Part shown: one piece after another, positions 49,567 to 58,762 of the stretch
How positions within the stretch are numbered: position 1 is the stretch's first letter
Layout of the letters: the number at the start of each line of letters is the position of its first letter
Source of the DNA: Dallia pectoralis
Taxonomy: Eukaryota; Chordata; Actinopteri; Esociformes; Umbridae
Direction of reading: 5' to 3'
Length of the DNA stretch: 64,000 nt
NCBI GenBank assembly: GCA_029465975.1
Contig: CM055755.1
Location: 5,899,138-5,963,137 of the forward strand
Made by a program: the position numbers and the translations under genes
Notes under the pieces: generated by a model
Databases searched by the model: none
Seen by the model: the letters and a program-made list of their open reading frames with translations, nothing else
What the model was told of the DNA's origin: nothing

Positions 49567-49757
49567 CAATATTGATCAAAAGTTTGGGCTTACTTAGACT
49601 TTTGCCTGTATTCCAATAAATACATCCATATCAGTTGTTCCAAGCCACATTTACAACATATCCAATATCTATGCTATGTTTATGATCAGTTTGAGGTTAT
49701 TTTAATGGCCAAAAATGTGCCTATCCTTCAAAAAGTGTCTCCGAACCATTATATGGT
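49567..49757. mobile_element. Fish MITE remnant (AAAAGTTTGGG type)
   Basis: It begins tattgatcaaaagtttgggc ttacttagac and continues to gaggttattttaatggccaa, aaatgtgcctatccttcaaa. This is the order of motifs in an abundant teleost non-autonomous DNA transposon. The 3' terminus is degraded (gtgtctccgaacc). The family name is not certain. Confidence 0.5.
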
Positions 49758-50170
49758 GGTGTATATAGTCACGTAAAGTATGTACGTTTTTTCGAGTTAA
49801 TCACCATCACCTGGTGACAGGTGAAAGAGATTATGACAAGCAACAATCTTGAATGCCATAGTCAACACACCACAAGCACGTTAGCGCTTGTTCATAATAG
49901 TTTTTTTTAACACAGACAACTTTTCAGGGTTGCTACCATAGTCGTTGTCACGGTGGGGAACACTTCCACGTGCTGATCAAAGGCGAGGGGCGTTTGTTTG
50001 GGATCGTATCTGTCACCGGATCACAAGGCTGCCCACACAAGGCTTTGGGGACTATAGGCTTTTGTTGCCGTGACAGAAATGTCTGACTCGAGGCACCCTG
50101 GTAAAGGATATATTTCCAGTCGTGCTCCCCCTGCCATCTGACAATCTCTCCATCTGAGCTGTGTGCTACT
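49758..50170. other. Non-coding DNA, nothing recognised
   Basis: No coding frame or repeat family is recognised. Confidence 0.4.
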
Positions 50171-50600
50171 CATTTACATTACATTTACATTTTGCGCATT
50201 TAGCAGACGCTCTTATCCAGAGCGACTTACAATAAGTGCAGGCATTTCACATATAGCTAAAACACACATCAAAAAGGCAATAAGTACATTGTTCCTGGGT
50301 GGGTGCAGGCGGATGTGCTAGAGATAGAAGGGGTGCTAGGAGAGGAGGAATAGGTGATAATCGTAGAAGAATGATTCGGTAGTGAAGTTTCGAACAGGCA
50401 AGAGTTGTGGAGCTCCATTCATGGAGCTACTGGAGGTACAGTTTGAAGAGGAATGTTTTTAGATGTATTTTGAAGATTGGTAGAGAGTCCGATGATCTGA
50501 TCTCCAGAGTGGAGTTGTTCCACCATTGCGGGCGAGCACGGAGAACAATTTAGACTGAGCAGATTGGGAGTTGCCCTCCCGTAGGGATGGCACTACCAAG

Positions 50601-50604
50601 AGGC
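50601..50604. repeat. Target duplication AGGC, left copy
   Basis: aggc immediately before the LTR-like insertion is repeated at 51327-51330 immediately after it. Confidence 0.75.
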
Positions 50605-51326
50605 TGTCGTGGAAATTTTAGACTTTAATCGCTGAATTTGAACTTAAAGTAAGACGCACGAGAGTATGTTACAGTTGACAATTTTAACTTGTTTAATTGC
50701 AAGTAAGAAACCATTTCTCAAATACAGGTTTAAGCTTTTGCATTGATCAGATCAATCCCTATAGCAAGCTTGAAGAATGGGTTTGAGGAAAGCCTTCATC
50801 AGACAACAGGACAATAACCTGTGCTGGATCAGACTGACCTAATAAAAGAACTTCTGCAGGGGTATTTAAAGGAATGAAGTTACGCACACTCATTGACACA
50901 CCAACCTAAACAATACTCAATGGAGAACAGATCAGGCCGTCAGATAATCTCAACAAACTATACAGTATAATATGGGTGATGTATGGAGCTGTCATAAAAC
51001 CCGAGGTTCACTCCCCAGTCAAGTAAAGGGGAGGCCTGGTACATATCCTTTTATGGTGAGGCACATATGAAGGTGAACGTAAAACCCATACAGTTGCTTT
51101 GACAGTCCATCACAAGTAAAGTAATCAAGACATCTATTTCTAGCATTGGGCCCCTCTAACAATGTAAAGACACATTCCGGCTTGTCCTCCGACGGGGAAC
51201 CAGATTCCGTTTTTCAGAGTCTCGTGCTTTCCGTTCTTAACCTTTCTCTGTGCCTTTTGGCCTAAACAACATCTATGAGACTTACATGTAACTAAACTTC
51301 TTGAATGATCATAAAATTCCATAACA
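50605..51326. mobile_element. Solo LTR-like insertion, 722 bp
   Basis: It begins TGTCGTGGAAATTTTA and ends in ATAACA (TG...CA). The ends form an imperfect inverted repeat (TGTCGTGGAAATTTTA against TGTTATGGAATTTTA). A 4-bp duplication AGGC flanks it. Inside are an aataaa (near 50,841) and a TATA-like tatttaaa (near 50,862). There is no coding region and no second LTR. The surrounding LINE reading frame is continuous when this interval and one AGGC are disregarded, which proves it is an insertion. It is most likely a solo LTR of an endogenous retrovirus or gypsy element; a non-autonomous DNA transposon is possible. Confidence 0.75.
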
Positions 51327-51330
51327 AGGC

Positions 51331-51745
51331 CTGAGGTGGCAGAACGAAGTGCTCGCGTGGGTGTGTACGGCTTGATTAGTGACTGGATGTAGGAGGGAGC
51401 GGTTCCTCTTGCTGCCCCATAGGCTAGCACCATGGTTTTGTAGTGGATGCGTGCTTCGACCGGGAGCCAGTGTAGTGTGCGGAACAGCTGAGTGACGTGG
51501 GAGAACTTTGGTAGATTGAAGATCAGGCGGGCTGCTGCATTTTGAATGAGTTGCAGGGGTTTGATGGCGCACACTGGGAGACCAGCCAGAAGGGAGTTGC
51601 AGTAGTCGAGACGGGAGATGATAAGTGCCTGGATCAGCACTTGTGCGGCTTCCTGCGTAAGATACGGCCTTGCTTTCCGAATGTTGTAGAGCATGTACCT
51701 GCAAGACCGGGACACCGCCTTGATGTGTGCAAGACTGGGATTTTT
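51331..51745 (-). pseudogene. L2 reverse transcriptase C-terminal fragment
   Basis: Translation of the minus strand gives AHIKAVSRSCRYMLYNIRKA, then SRLDYCNSLLAGLP, LQLIQNAAARLIFN, LHWLPVEARIHYKTMVLAY and YTPTRALRSATSGL. This is the signature of the thumb/C-terminal region of L2-clade LINE reverse transcriptases, which copy LINE RNA into the genome. No frameshift occurs over about 138 codons, so the copy is fairly young. The open frame to 51964 upstream and to 51140 downstream extends into unrelated flank and into the inserted LTR respectively; those parts are not LINE protein. It lacks the endonuclease and the RT catalytic core, so it is inactive. Confidence 0.88.
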
Positions 51746-52377
51746 AGAGTTGCAAGACTGGGATGAGTGGGGAGACACAATAGCTGTCGATAGAATAGCT
51801 CTTCTCTGTGGTAAGATTACATTGAGATGCTTTGTCTCGTCGAGAACCTTGAGTTGAAGTTGTCTCGTCGCTTGCCGAAGCTTGTACGAAGACAATTGCA
51901 AAACGAATACAAAGGAGTGGCTGTGTAAATGTGGTCCAGACAGTGTCGTGGCGTGAGCGTACATACTCCCCTGTTGGACGTCTCACAGCGGGGGGCAAAC
52001 TCTGAGGATGTTCCCCGCGGTGGACAACTGTCGATGTCACGGATGAATTGTTTGTTTCGGAAAACAGATATCTCTCCGAGTGCCAATCTGATACCAGAAT
52101 CCTGAGGGGACCGCGGGGAATGTACGGAGACAGACACCGTTATGTACGGCGTGCCTAAACTCACTCATTACACCGGTTAGCCCGTCGAGGCATGGGAGAG
52201 CGAGGGAGAGTGAGGTCGCAGCACGATACGATATGCTAATGAAGGGAGGGACAGTGGTACATCCCCCAAGTGTGGGGCGTTTGAAGAAAGACGTAGAGGT
52301 TGTGCATTGTGGTATTTACGCATGTCACCGTCGCTAGCGAACGCAAGTCCAACAAGAAGCACGCGTGTTTCAGCTGT
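51746..52377. other. Non-coding DNA, moderately CpG-rich
   Basis: Overlapping frames of 98-115 codons on the minus strand have no recognised domain. Confidence 0.4.
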
Positions 52378-52424
52378 GTGTTTTATATGTATGACGAACC
52401 CAGGACGTCATACATATAAAACAC
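52378..52424. repeat. Perfect inverted repeat, 19-base arms, 9-base loop
   Basis: The left arm gtgttttatatgtatgacg (52378-52396) and right arm cgtcatacatataaaacac (52406-52424) are exact reverse complements around aacccagga. The right arm is part of the first tRNA-like unit, so the left arm is an inverted partial copy of that unit. Confidence 0.92.
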
Positions 52425-52654
52425 GCACTCTACCACTGAGATACCAACTCCTCCAATAGGAACCCAGGACGTCATACATATAAAACACGCACTCTACCAC
52501 TGAGATACCAACTCCTCCAATAGGAACCCAGGACGTCATACATATAAAACACGCACTCTACCACTGAGATACCAACTCCTCCAATAGGAACCCAGGACGT
52601 CATACATATAAAGCACGCACTCTACCACTGACCTACCAACTGCTCCAACCCTAA
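52399..52654 (-). repeat. Tandem array of four truncated tRNA-Ala-like units, 64-bp period
   Basis: cccaggacgtcatac recurs at 52399, 52463, 52527 and 52591. On the minus strand each unit reads ggagttggtatctcagtggt, agagtgcgtg, ttttatatgtatgacgtcct, gggttc. This follows a tRNA-Ala gene from the acceptor 5' side through the A box (tctcagtggtagag), anticodon arm and variable region to the start of the T arm, where it stops. The anticodon loop is altered and the 3' acceptor half is absent, so it is a pseudo-tRNA or a SINE head, not a working tRNA. The rightmost unit (52591-52654) differs most from the other three, for instance gtgctttatatg and gtcagtgg. Confidence 0.7.
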
Positions 52655-53665
52655 CCCTTTTAACACTGCTTGGTCGCTGAACAGAATGACGCTCAGACTG
52701 GCGGAGATTGTCTAGCCAACAAATTCTAGCCTTTCAGACGGCAATCACAAGCTGTGTCTAACAGTTTGTACGGTGGGATATAAGATAATTATGATGTGTA
52801 GTCTGCCAGAGGTTTGAAATTATGTCGTGATGTTGTGTGTTATCAATACCACCTCCTGATGTTGTCTATCCGAGGCGTTACGCTATTTATTCAATTTACC
52901 TAGATTACGTTAATTCTGGTTTCATCACAACGGTCATTACTCACTCAGTGCCATAAAGACCAAAGCAAAAATAGCTAACATGCGTAAATAGTAACCTGTT
53001 GTCAAAAGCTTGAAATATCTGCCTCAAGCATTTCGATTGAACGCAACATCAAAACTAACTGGTAGATTGCCATTCTCTGGACTTCTCAAATGCACAAGAC
53101 AAAACACAGCATGGAACAGTCATATTTTAGGCCCAGCTGGGGGAGAAAAGGCGCGTTTCGAGGCAAAGGACAAACGAGGACAGACAGGGACGGAGAAGGA
53201 GCGGATTGACTATTCTGTGTGGTCGTTGTGTAATGTTCAAGGCCCCTGTTGCCCACCGGCGCTCCGCGTGCATCTATCTGTTGTTGTTGCCTTTCATCCG
53301 AACCTGTTTCCCTCCTCCTACCGCGTCCTCGCTCGCCTTCCTCCCGCTGCGTCTCAGACCCAGAAGCACCATTAACCTTTCATTTATTGTTCATCCTCAT
53401 AACCTGGAACACACCGTCGCTCCGCATTCATTGTGTCTGGAAATTCATCTCGGCCCGACACATTGTCGTCTGGCGGCGATAGCGCCAGGGGGACCGGCCT
53501 GAGATGTTCAGCGCGAAAGAAGCGCAGGCCTCTTTGTTGAAACCGAAGCATTGATACTGGAATGGGAGTGCACGACAGATATATAGTGAATGGAAAATAA
53601 ATGTGCGGACACAAACGTGTACCGTAAGTGCTCGTGCTGCACATGTGTCTCAGTGATAACACGGT

Positions 53666-53701
<36 letters not shown>

Positions 53702-56700
53702 CGGAATAGAACAGCTCCACGCTTTCAGGGACTTTTTCATAGCGGCCGTAATGAATCCGTTCTGTGGAGATTCGGACAGGATCCACGCGTCCACCGTAAT
53801 CTCAGTCAGACACACGCGAACAGATCCAGGGATCCAGTTAATACCTTCTAGTGGAACCAGCGCCGGTAAAGTGGACTGCTGTTGTTGTCGTTTCGCCACG
53901 CCTCGTGGATCGGCCTGCGCGCCTTTGATAGCAATCAAAGAACAACTGATTGATTGTACCTTGTTGTGCCTTCATTGTTGTGCCTCAGAGGTAGAGAGAT
54001 GCACATCAAATGGGAGAACTATATGCCTCACACAGCATTTCCTCTTCTTTATTCCATAAAAGGGTTTTGTCAAAGGTGCTGAAGACGACTAACCTTCCAA
54101 ACTGTTTTTACGGGACTCTCAAGGCTTTGATTTTATTAGAAATTCTGAAATCAATACATTTGTTGTTGTTTTTGTCGGTTCTCAGTCTTCCAAATCAATT
54201 ATGGTGATATATTAGACACAATGGACATGCTGGAGTGATATTTCAATTGTCACTTTTTTATACGTTGCAATGGAATCCATGGTAGGCTTCACTGTCCGTC
54301 CCACGGCCGTTGTTTTTATTTTGTCGATGAAGCCTTATGCAGGCAGAGCCTTATGCCACGGAGAAATATTGTACCACTTGATTTTAAGGGGACTTGAGAG
54401 GGGAGGCAGAACGTGAAAAATGGAGAATGAAAAAGCTGATAATCCCATCTCGGTTCTGGTTCTAGCAATTTAGTGTGGCCAGGCTGCTAATGTCATTGTC
54501 CAGGGAAGAAAATAGTATTGACATTTCAGCCGGTTAAGGTGACATTGAACGGTTGGTACACTTTATGAAGTGATCTGATTGTAGTAGATCAATGACTGGT
54601 AATCTGGTTGAGAATGTGGGCTCTAGAACGATTCAAGTGGCACCTTAAAAACAGGGTTGTACTCGTCAATATAGACTTTATTTCTACGCTCTTAGATGCA
54701 ATGCCTCGTAATGTCCTAAGACTGAGACTCAGGAGATAATACACATTTGCACTGTGTTGTGCTGTTTGTATCCTCATAATGACTACCGAACACAGTCATT
54801 GAAAGCTATATCGTGGCACGAACGCATCCTTTCCAGCTTCCGTGTTGCGCCGATTCCTCTGTGAGAGCAACCCATCCCGGGACTTTAAAAACGGAGCCAG
54901 TGAGCGTAGCTTGCACGTAACGGAGAGCACCTCCTACCAACTTAGGCCTCAATTAGAGAGCGCTGAACCAGAAAGCTGCTGTGGGCAGGAGAAAGTAGAC
55001 TTCGTTCCATCACACTGTCTTTGATGCTGCTCTGCCCAAGACAGTTGAATTAGGAAGACAACCAGGGAAAAGGAGGGGAGAGACAGCTCGACTAGCATTG
55101 GTAAGGCGGTATTCTCTATTATTAAGGGCATATATCTCTATGGAGCACTCTATATCTTATCCCTCACAAAAATTAACAACCATCAATGTTCAGGCTAATC
55201 ATACAGCGCGTGCCGACGGTGTGTCACACTTGCGGAACACTGCAGAAGCAGAACGTGGCACGATGTTTCAATTAGTATTTCAATGAGTGTGTTGTAAAAA
55301 AAACACTTATTGAATCTTTTTTTTCCCACAACTCAGTGAGCTTCCGACACCGGGTTTGCTACCAGCTGTCCCGGGTTCTTGTAAAACAAACAGCTGGAGA
55401 GCTGCTTGTGTAGCAGCTTGCCTAGCTGCTAACTAGCTCGCTTAACGGACTTTAGCTAGCTGAGGTCCCCTGAATCAAGGCCTGATAGCTTGAACACAAC
55501 TCGTGACTTGGTTTGCCCGTGTGCCAGGGACCACGGATTGTTTGTAGAAATCCTTTGACTGTAGAAATACCCGAGATACGTTCTGCTGTTTTTATCTGGC
55601 CTGTCAAGCACTACTTGGAGAACAGTAGCATTTCCAGGGTCGGCTTGAATTGCTTCTATGACTCAACGAACAAAAGCATGGATGATCTGATCAGCCAGGA
55701 CCTGGATCACAGTTTGTGTCAACCAGGCAGTTGCTCAGCTGAAAATGAATCGCCTGTACGTGTAGCGTACCGGAGTTCGAGAAGAGAACAGGGGCCAGAC
55801 ATTCAACTGGCCCTGGTGACAGAACCAAATCAACGGTTCCTAGGATACAGGCAGGCGGGTCGTTTTGGAGTGTGCTGAAAACTTGAGGGGAATCAACACT
55901 GCCAGCCCTACACACTGTGCACCAGAAGCTGAAAATAATTTACCTCAGGCGTCCTTTATGATATGCTGCCCTGTTGTCATGGATATTTTAAGCTGCGTAG
56001 TTCTTTGTTTTGGGTATACCAATGACCCCTTGATGAAACATCGACGTTAAGATCGTTCAAGTTCAGTTCAACCGCAAAGTCTATTGGATATGTCCGATGT
56101 ATTTACGGAAAATGGAAACATGTATTTCGAAAAACCTTCCGGTAGGCAAATCTCAGGGCAAAACGGTCAGTTCATTATTTGCTTTTTTCCGTGTGTGTCT
56201 CAGTGAACATAAGAAAAGCCTAGCACAAAGGCGGGCCACCGTGTTCCTTGAGAGCCTCAAGGGCCACAGGATATTTTACTCACACAACCTGGAAGACTGA
56301 GTTTAATCTCTGAGCTGATCAATTAACCCAGTTGGTCAGTTCGACGATTGATTAGAGTTCAATACGCGTTTTAATTAGTTGGTTAAATTATATCAAAATA
56401 CTGCAGTCCTTAATGGCTCTTCATAAATAAGGTTGGTTACCCTTGTCGTCTCACAATTAATAATTCAGTCTTACTCGGGAATCACAACTCATTTGGCTAA
56501 TTACGTTTTTTGTTATCGGAAATCAGTAAATAATCTGTATGGTGGTTATTCAAATGTCTCTGACAAGACTTTGGCCTAACGTGGCGTTTGTTTTTCACTT
56601 TGCCGACAGCCATGTTCGAAACAATTAGAAACCCAAAAGCTCTGGCCTATGACTTGTGTTTTTTCGTGCTTGTAGTAGCCATACAAACAAAATATGCATT

Positions 56701-56715
56701 TAATTAACATGTGTT
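52655..56715. other. Non-coding DNA with one GT microsatellite
   Basis: Includes (GT)n at 53668-53700. Frames of 121-184 codons occur (53010-53375 plus, 53384-53938 minus, 53628-54059 plus, 55513-55878 plus). The minus and plus frames near 53,384-54,059 overlap each other and both cross the GT repeat. None has a recognised domain. Confidence 0.4.
53668..53700. repeat. GT microsatellite
   Basis: (GT)n of about 16 dinucleotides, interrupted by one GC near its end. Confidence 0.95.
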
Positions 56716-56723
56716 CATATGCA

Positions 56724-56817
56724 CAGGGCCGGTTTGAGGCAGAAGCGACATACGCAGGGTGAGGGGGCACACCATTAAATTATGCATAGGGCCCCCAAAT
56801 GTCTAGCACCGGCACTG
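56724..56817. mobile_element. hAT-type MITE, 94 bp
   Basis: The ends are CAGGGCCGG and CCGGCACTG, an imperfect terminal inverted repeat of the hAT type. The flanking octamers catatgca (56716-56723) and cataggca (56818-56825) agree at seven of eight positions, matching the 8-bp target duplication of hAT elements. No coding capacity. Confidence 0.75.
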
Positions 56818-56825
56818 CATAGGCA

Positions 56826-57415
56826 TACCTAAAATGGGGGGGTCTGTCTAAAATGTAACAGATTACAAGGTTATTCTTAAACAGTACCATGACTTGTGTC
56901 CTTTTCCTCTTTCCTTACAGACTGAAACCAGAATGGTACTAGCTAGTCCCGTGGGTGTTGGTGTGAGGGGGCCAGAATATATGTTAATATGGATATGTTT
57001 TCACTTAGAGCTTTGCTTATATTTTTCGATGTGTCGGAACCCCAGAAGATTAACAGTCCCTGTGATGTTATCGGGAAGGTAGCAAAGTACACAAAATAAA
57101 TATCAATTGACGGTCGGCAGTTTTAAAAGGAAGGCTACACACGAACGCGGTTTTAATAAGCAAATGCTCCATGATTTGCAATTTGCAGACCACACATTCC
57201 ATATAAGAACGCTGTGGAGAGACGGCGATGGTAATTTGACAGCAGTTCCTCTAAAATAGATCGCTTGCATTTCACCCCGCTGATTAGTCCCAGCAATCAG
57301 CCCGGGCCGTAGAGTGTTTCTTAATTCACACGTGTGACTTCTGGGACTGAAGCCTTAGAGCCAGGTCTTACGCTAGCTGTAGAACTCCGTGTCACAGTGT
57401 AGAGCGCCGTATCTA
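56826..57415. other. Non-coding DNA, nothing recognised
   Basis: One 62-codon frame without a recognised product. Confidence 0.4.
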
Positions 57416-57965
57416 CTCTGATGACCCGGCATCATGAACACTCACAGGTGAAGGGAATACCATCCATCATCTTCTAACAGGGGCACGTGTCGAGGTCCGG
57501 GTAGATTAAATGCTAAGCAAACAACGCGTTTGTGTTGTCAACGTGTTGGATGCACATGAAATCGGCTGAGGTAAAGACCTGAGCGACTTTGACGAGGGAC
57601 AAACTCTTATGGCAAGACAACTAGGTTGGAGCATCTCCCCGAAACGGCAAAGCTTGCGGGGCGGTCCCGGTCATCAAGGGCGAGTGGTCTGAGTGGTCCG
57701 CGGGGGGGGCAGTGGGGGGGTAAAACACGAACTGATGACCGGGTGTTGGGTATTCATGCGGACGCCAATGTGCCACCAAGCAAAAATTGTAGCAGAAAAG
57801 GTCTCCATCTTGCATTTTCCAGGACTTTAACGATGTTCTGCTAATGTGTTGGTGACAGATACCACAGGACACCTTCAGGGGTCTTGTAGAGTCCACGGCT
57901 CAGCTGGTTGATGCTGGTCCTCCAACAGTAAGAACCAGGAGTAAATTAGGCAGTTGTCATAATGC
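57416..57965 (+). mobile_element. Tc1-like element, internally deleted copy
   Basis: The 5' end (ctctgatgacccggcatcat...acaggtgaagggaata) and the N-terminal transposase region (gcgactttgacgagggacaa, acaactaggttggagcatct) are joined, after a G-rich junction at about 57,700-57,720, to the C-terminal region. That part contains cattttccaggactttaacg, gataccacaggacaccttca and ggtcttgtagagtccacg. The copy ends near attaggcagttgtcataatg. The catalytic core is missing. Such deletion derivatives can be moved only by a transposase from elsewhere; this one is old and diverged. Confidence 0.75.
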
Positions 57966-58343
57966 TGTGTATGTGTACCTAGCAGGTGTCCTCTGCTTCA
58001 GAGTTCGAACAGACGGTTTATTAGGGCCATCTACCAAACATCCTTCACCAAAGGGCATCCACGCGCTACGCTCGCTTGCTCTGAACCGTGTCAAACCACC
58101 TGCTCGTTTCCTGAAAGCGAGAGGGTGGACCGATCGATCAATATTCTGTATGATGTGCATTGGCGTCGCATACGTGTCGAGAAGTGCTGTTCGGGAAGAG
58201 TTTGATGTGGCCACGGATGGTATTGGATTTTCCGTGTTATTTATTTGCACTTCGAAGCAATCAGTCTTTTGCGGCATGGGTATGGTGATGCCAGGTGAGG
58301 CGTGTGATGCTGTGTGAGATATAGTTTCCCGGAGACAGAGGGA
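57966..58343. other. Non-coding DNA, nothing recognised
   Basis: Two overlapping frames (116 codons plus, 106 codons minus) are unrecognised and are mirror images of the same composition. Confidence 0.4.
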
Positions 58344-58762
58344 TGGGCTCTCTGTGTGTTACTAGGGGTGGGCTCTGTGTGTTACTAGGGGTGGGCTCTG
58401 TGTGTTACTAGGGGTGGGCTCTGTGTGTTACTAGGGGTGGGCTCTGTGTTACTAGGGGTGGGCTCTGTATGTTACTAGGGGTGGGCTCTCTGTGTGTTAC
58501 TAGGGGTGGGCTCTCTGTGTGTTACTAGGGGTGGGCTCTGTGTGTTAGTAGAGGTGGGCTCTGTGTGTTAGTAGGGGTGGGCTCTGTGTGTTACTAGGGG
58601 TGGGCTCTGTGTGTTACTAGGGGTGGGCTCTGTGTGTTAGTAGGGGTGGGCTCTGTGTGTTACTAGGGGTGCGCTCTGTGTTACTAGGGGTGGGCTCTGT
58701 GTGTTACTAGGGGTTGGGCTCTGTGTGTTACTAGGGGTGGGCTCTGTGTGTTACTAGGGGTC
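58344..58762. repeat. Minisatellite, 23-bp unit, 18 copies
   Basis: The unit is gggctctgtgtgttactagg followed by ggt. Variants include two-base insertions (ctctctgtg), ttagta for ttacta, and shortened units. Each unit junction reads ggggtggg, so the plus strand is strongly G-rich. Confidence 0.95.

Larger units (their letters stand above)
50171..51745 (-). mobile_element. L2-clade LINE, 5'-truncated, split by an LTR insertion
   Basis: On the minus strand the element runs from the C-terminal part of the reverse transcriptase (51745 down to 51331), through the rest of the ORF and 3' UTR (50604 down to about 50200), to the tail. It ends with gtaagtcgctctggataaga followed by gcgtctgctaaatg and a short atgtaa-type repeat (50171-50193). 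That tail is characteristic of fish L2 LINEs and SINEs that borrow their machinery. Everything upstream of the RT C-terminal region is missing, the usual result of incomplete reverse transcription. Positions 50605-51326 are a later insertion. Confidence 0.88.

Noticed and set aside
51746..51964. Upstream extension of the LINE open frame
   Set aside because: It is open in the same frame but shows no LINE similarity before about 51,745; it is likely flanking DNA beyond the 5' truncation.
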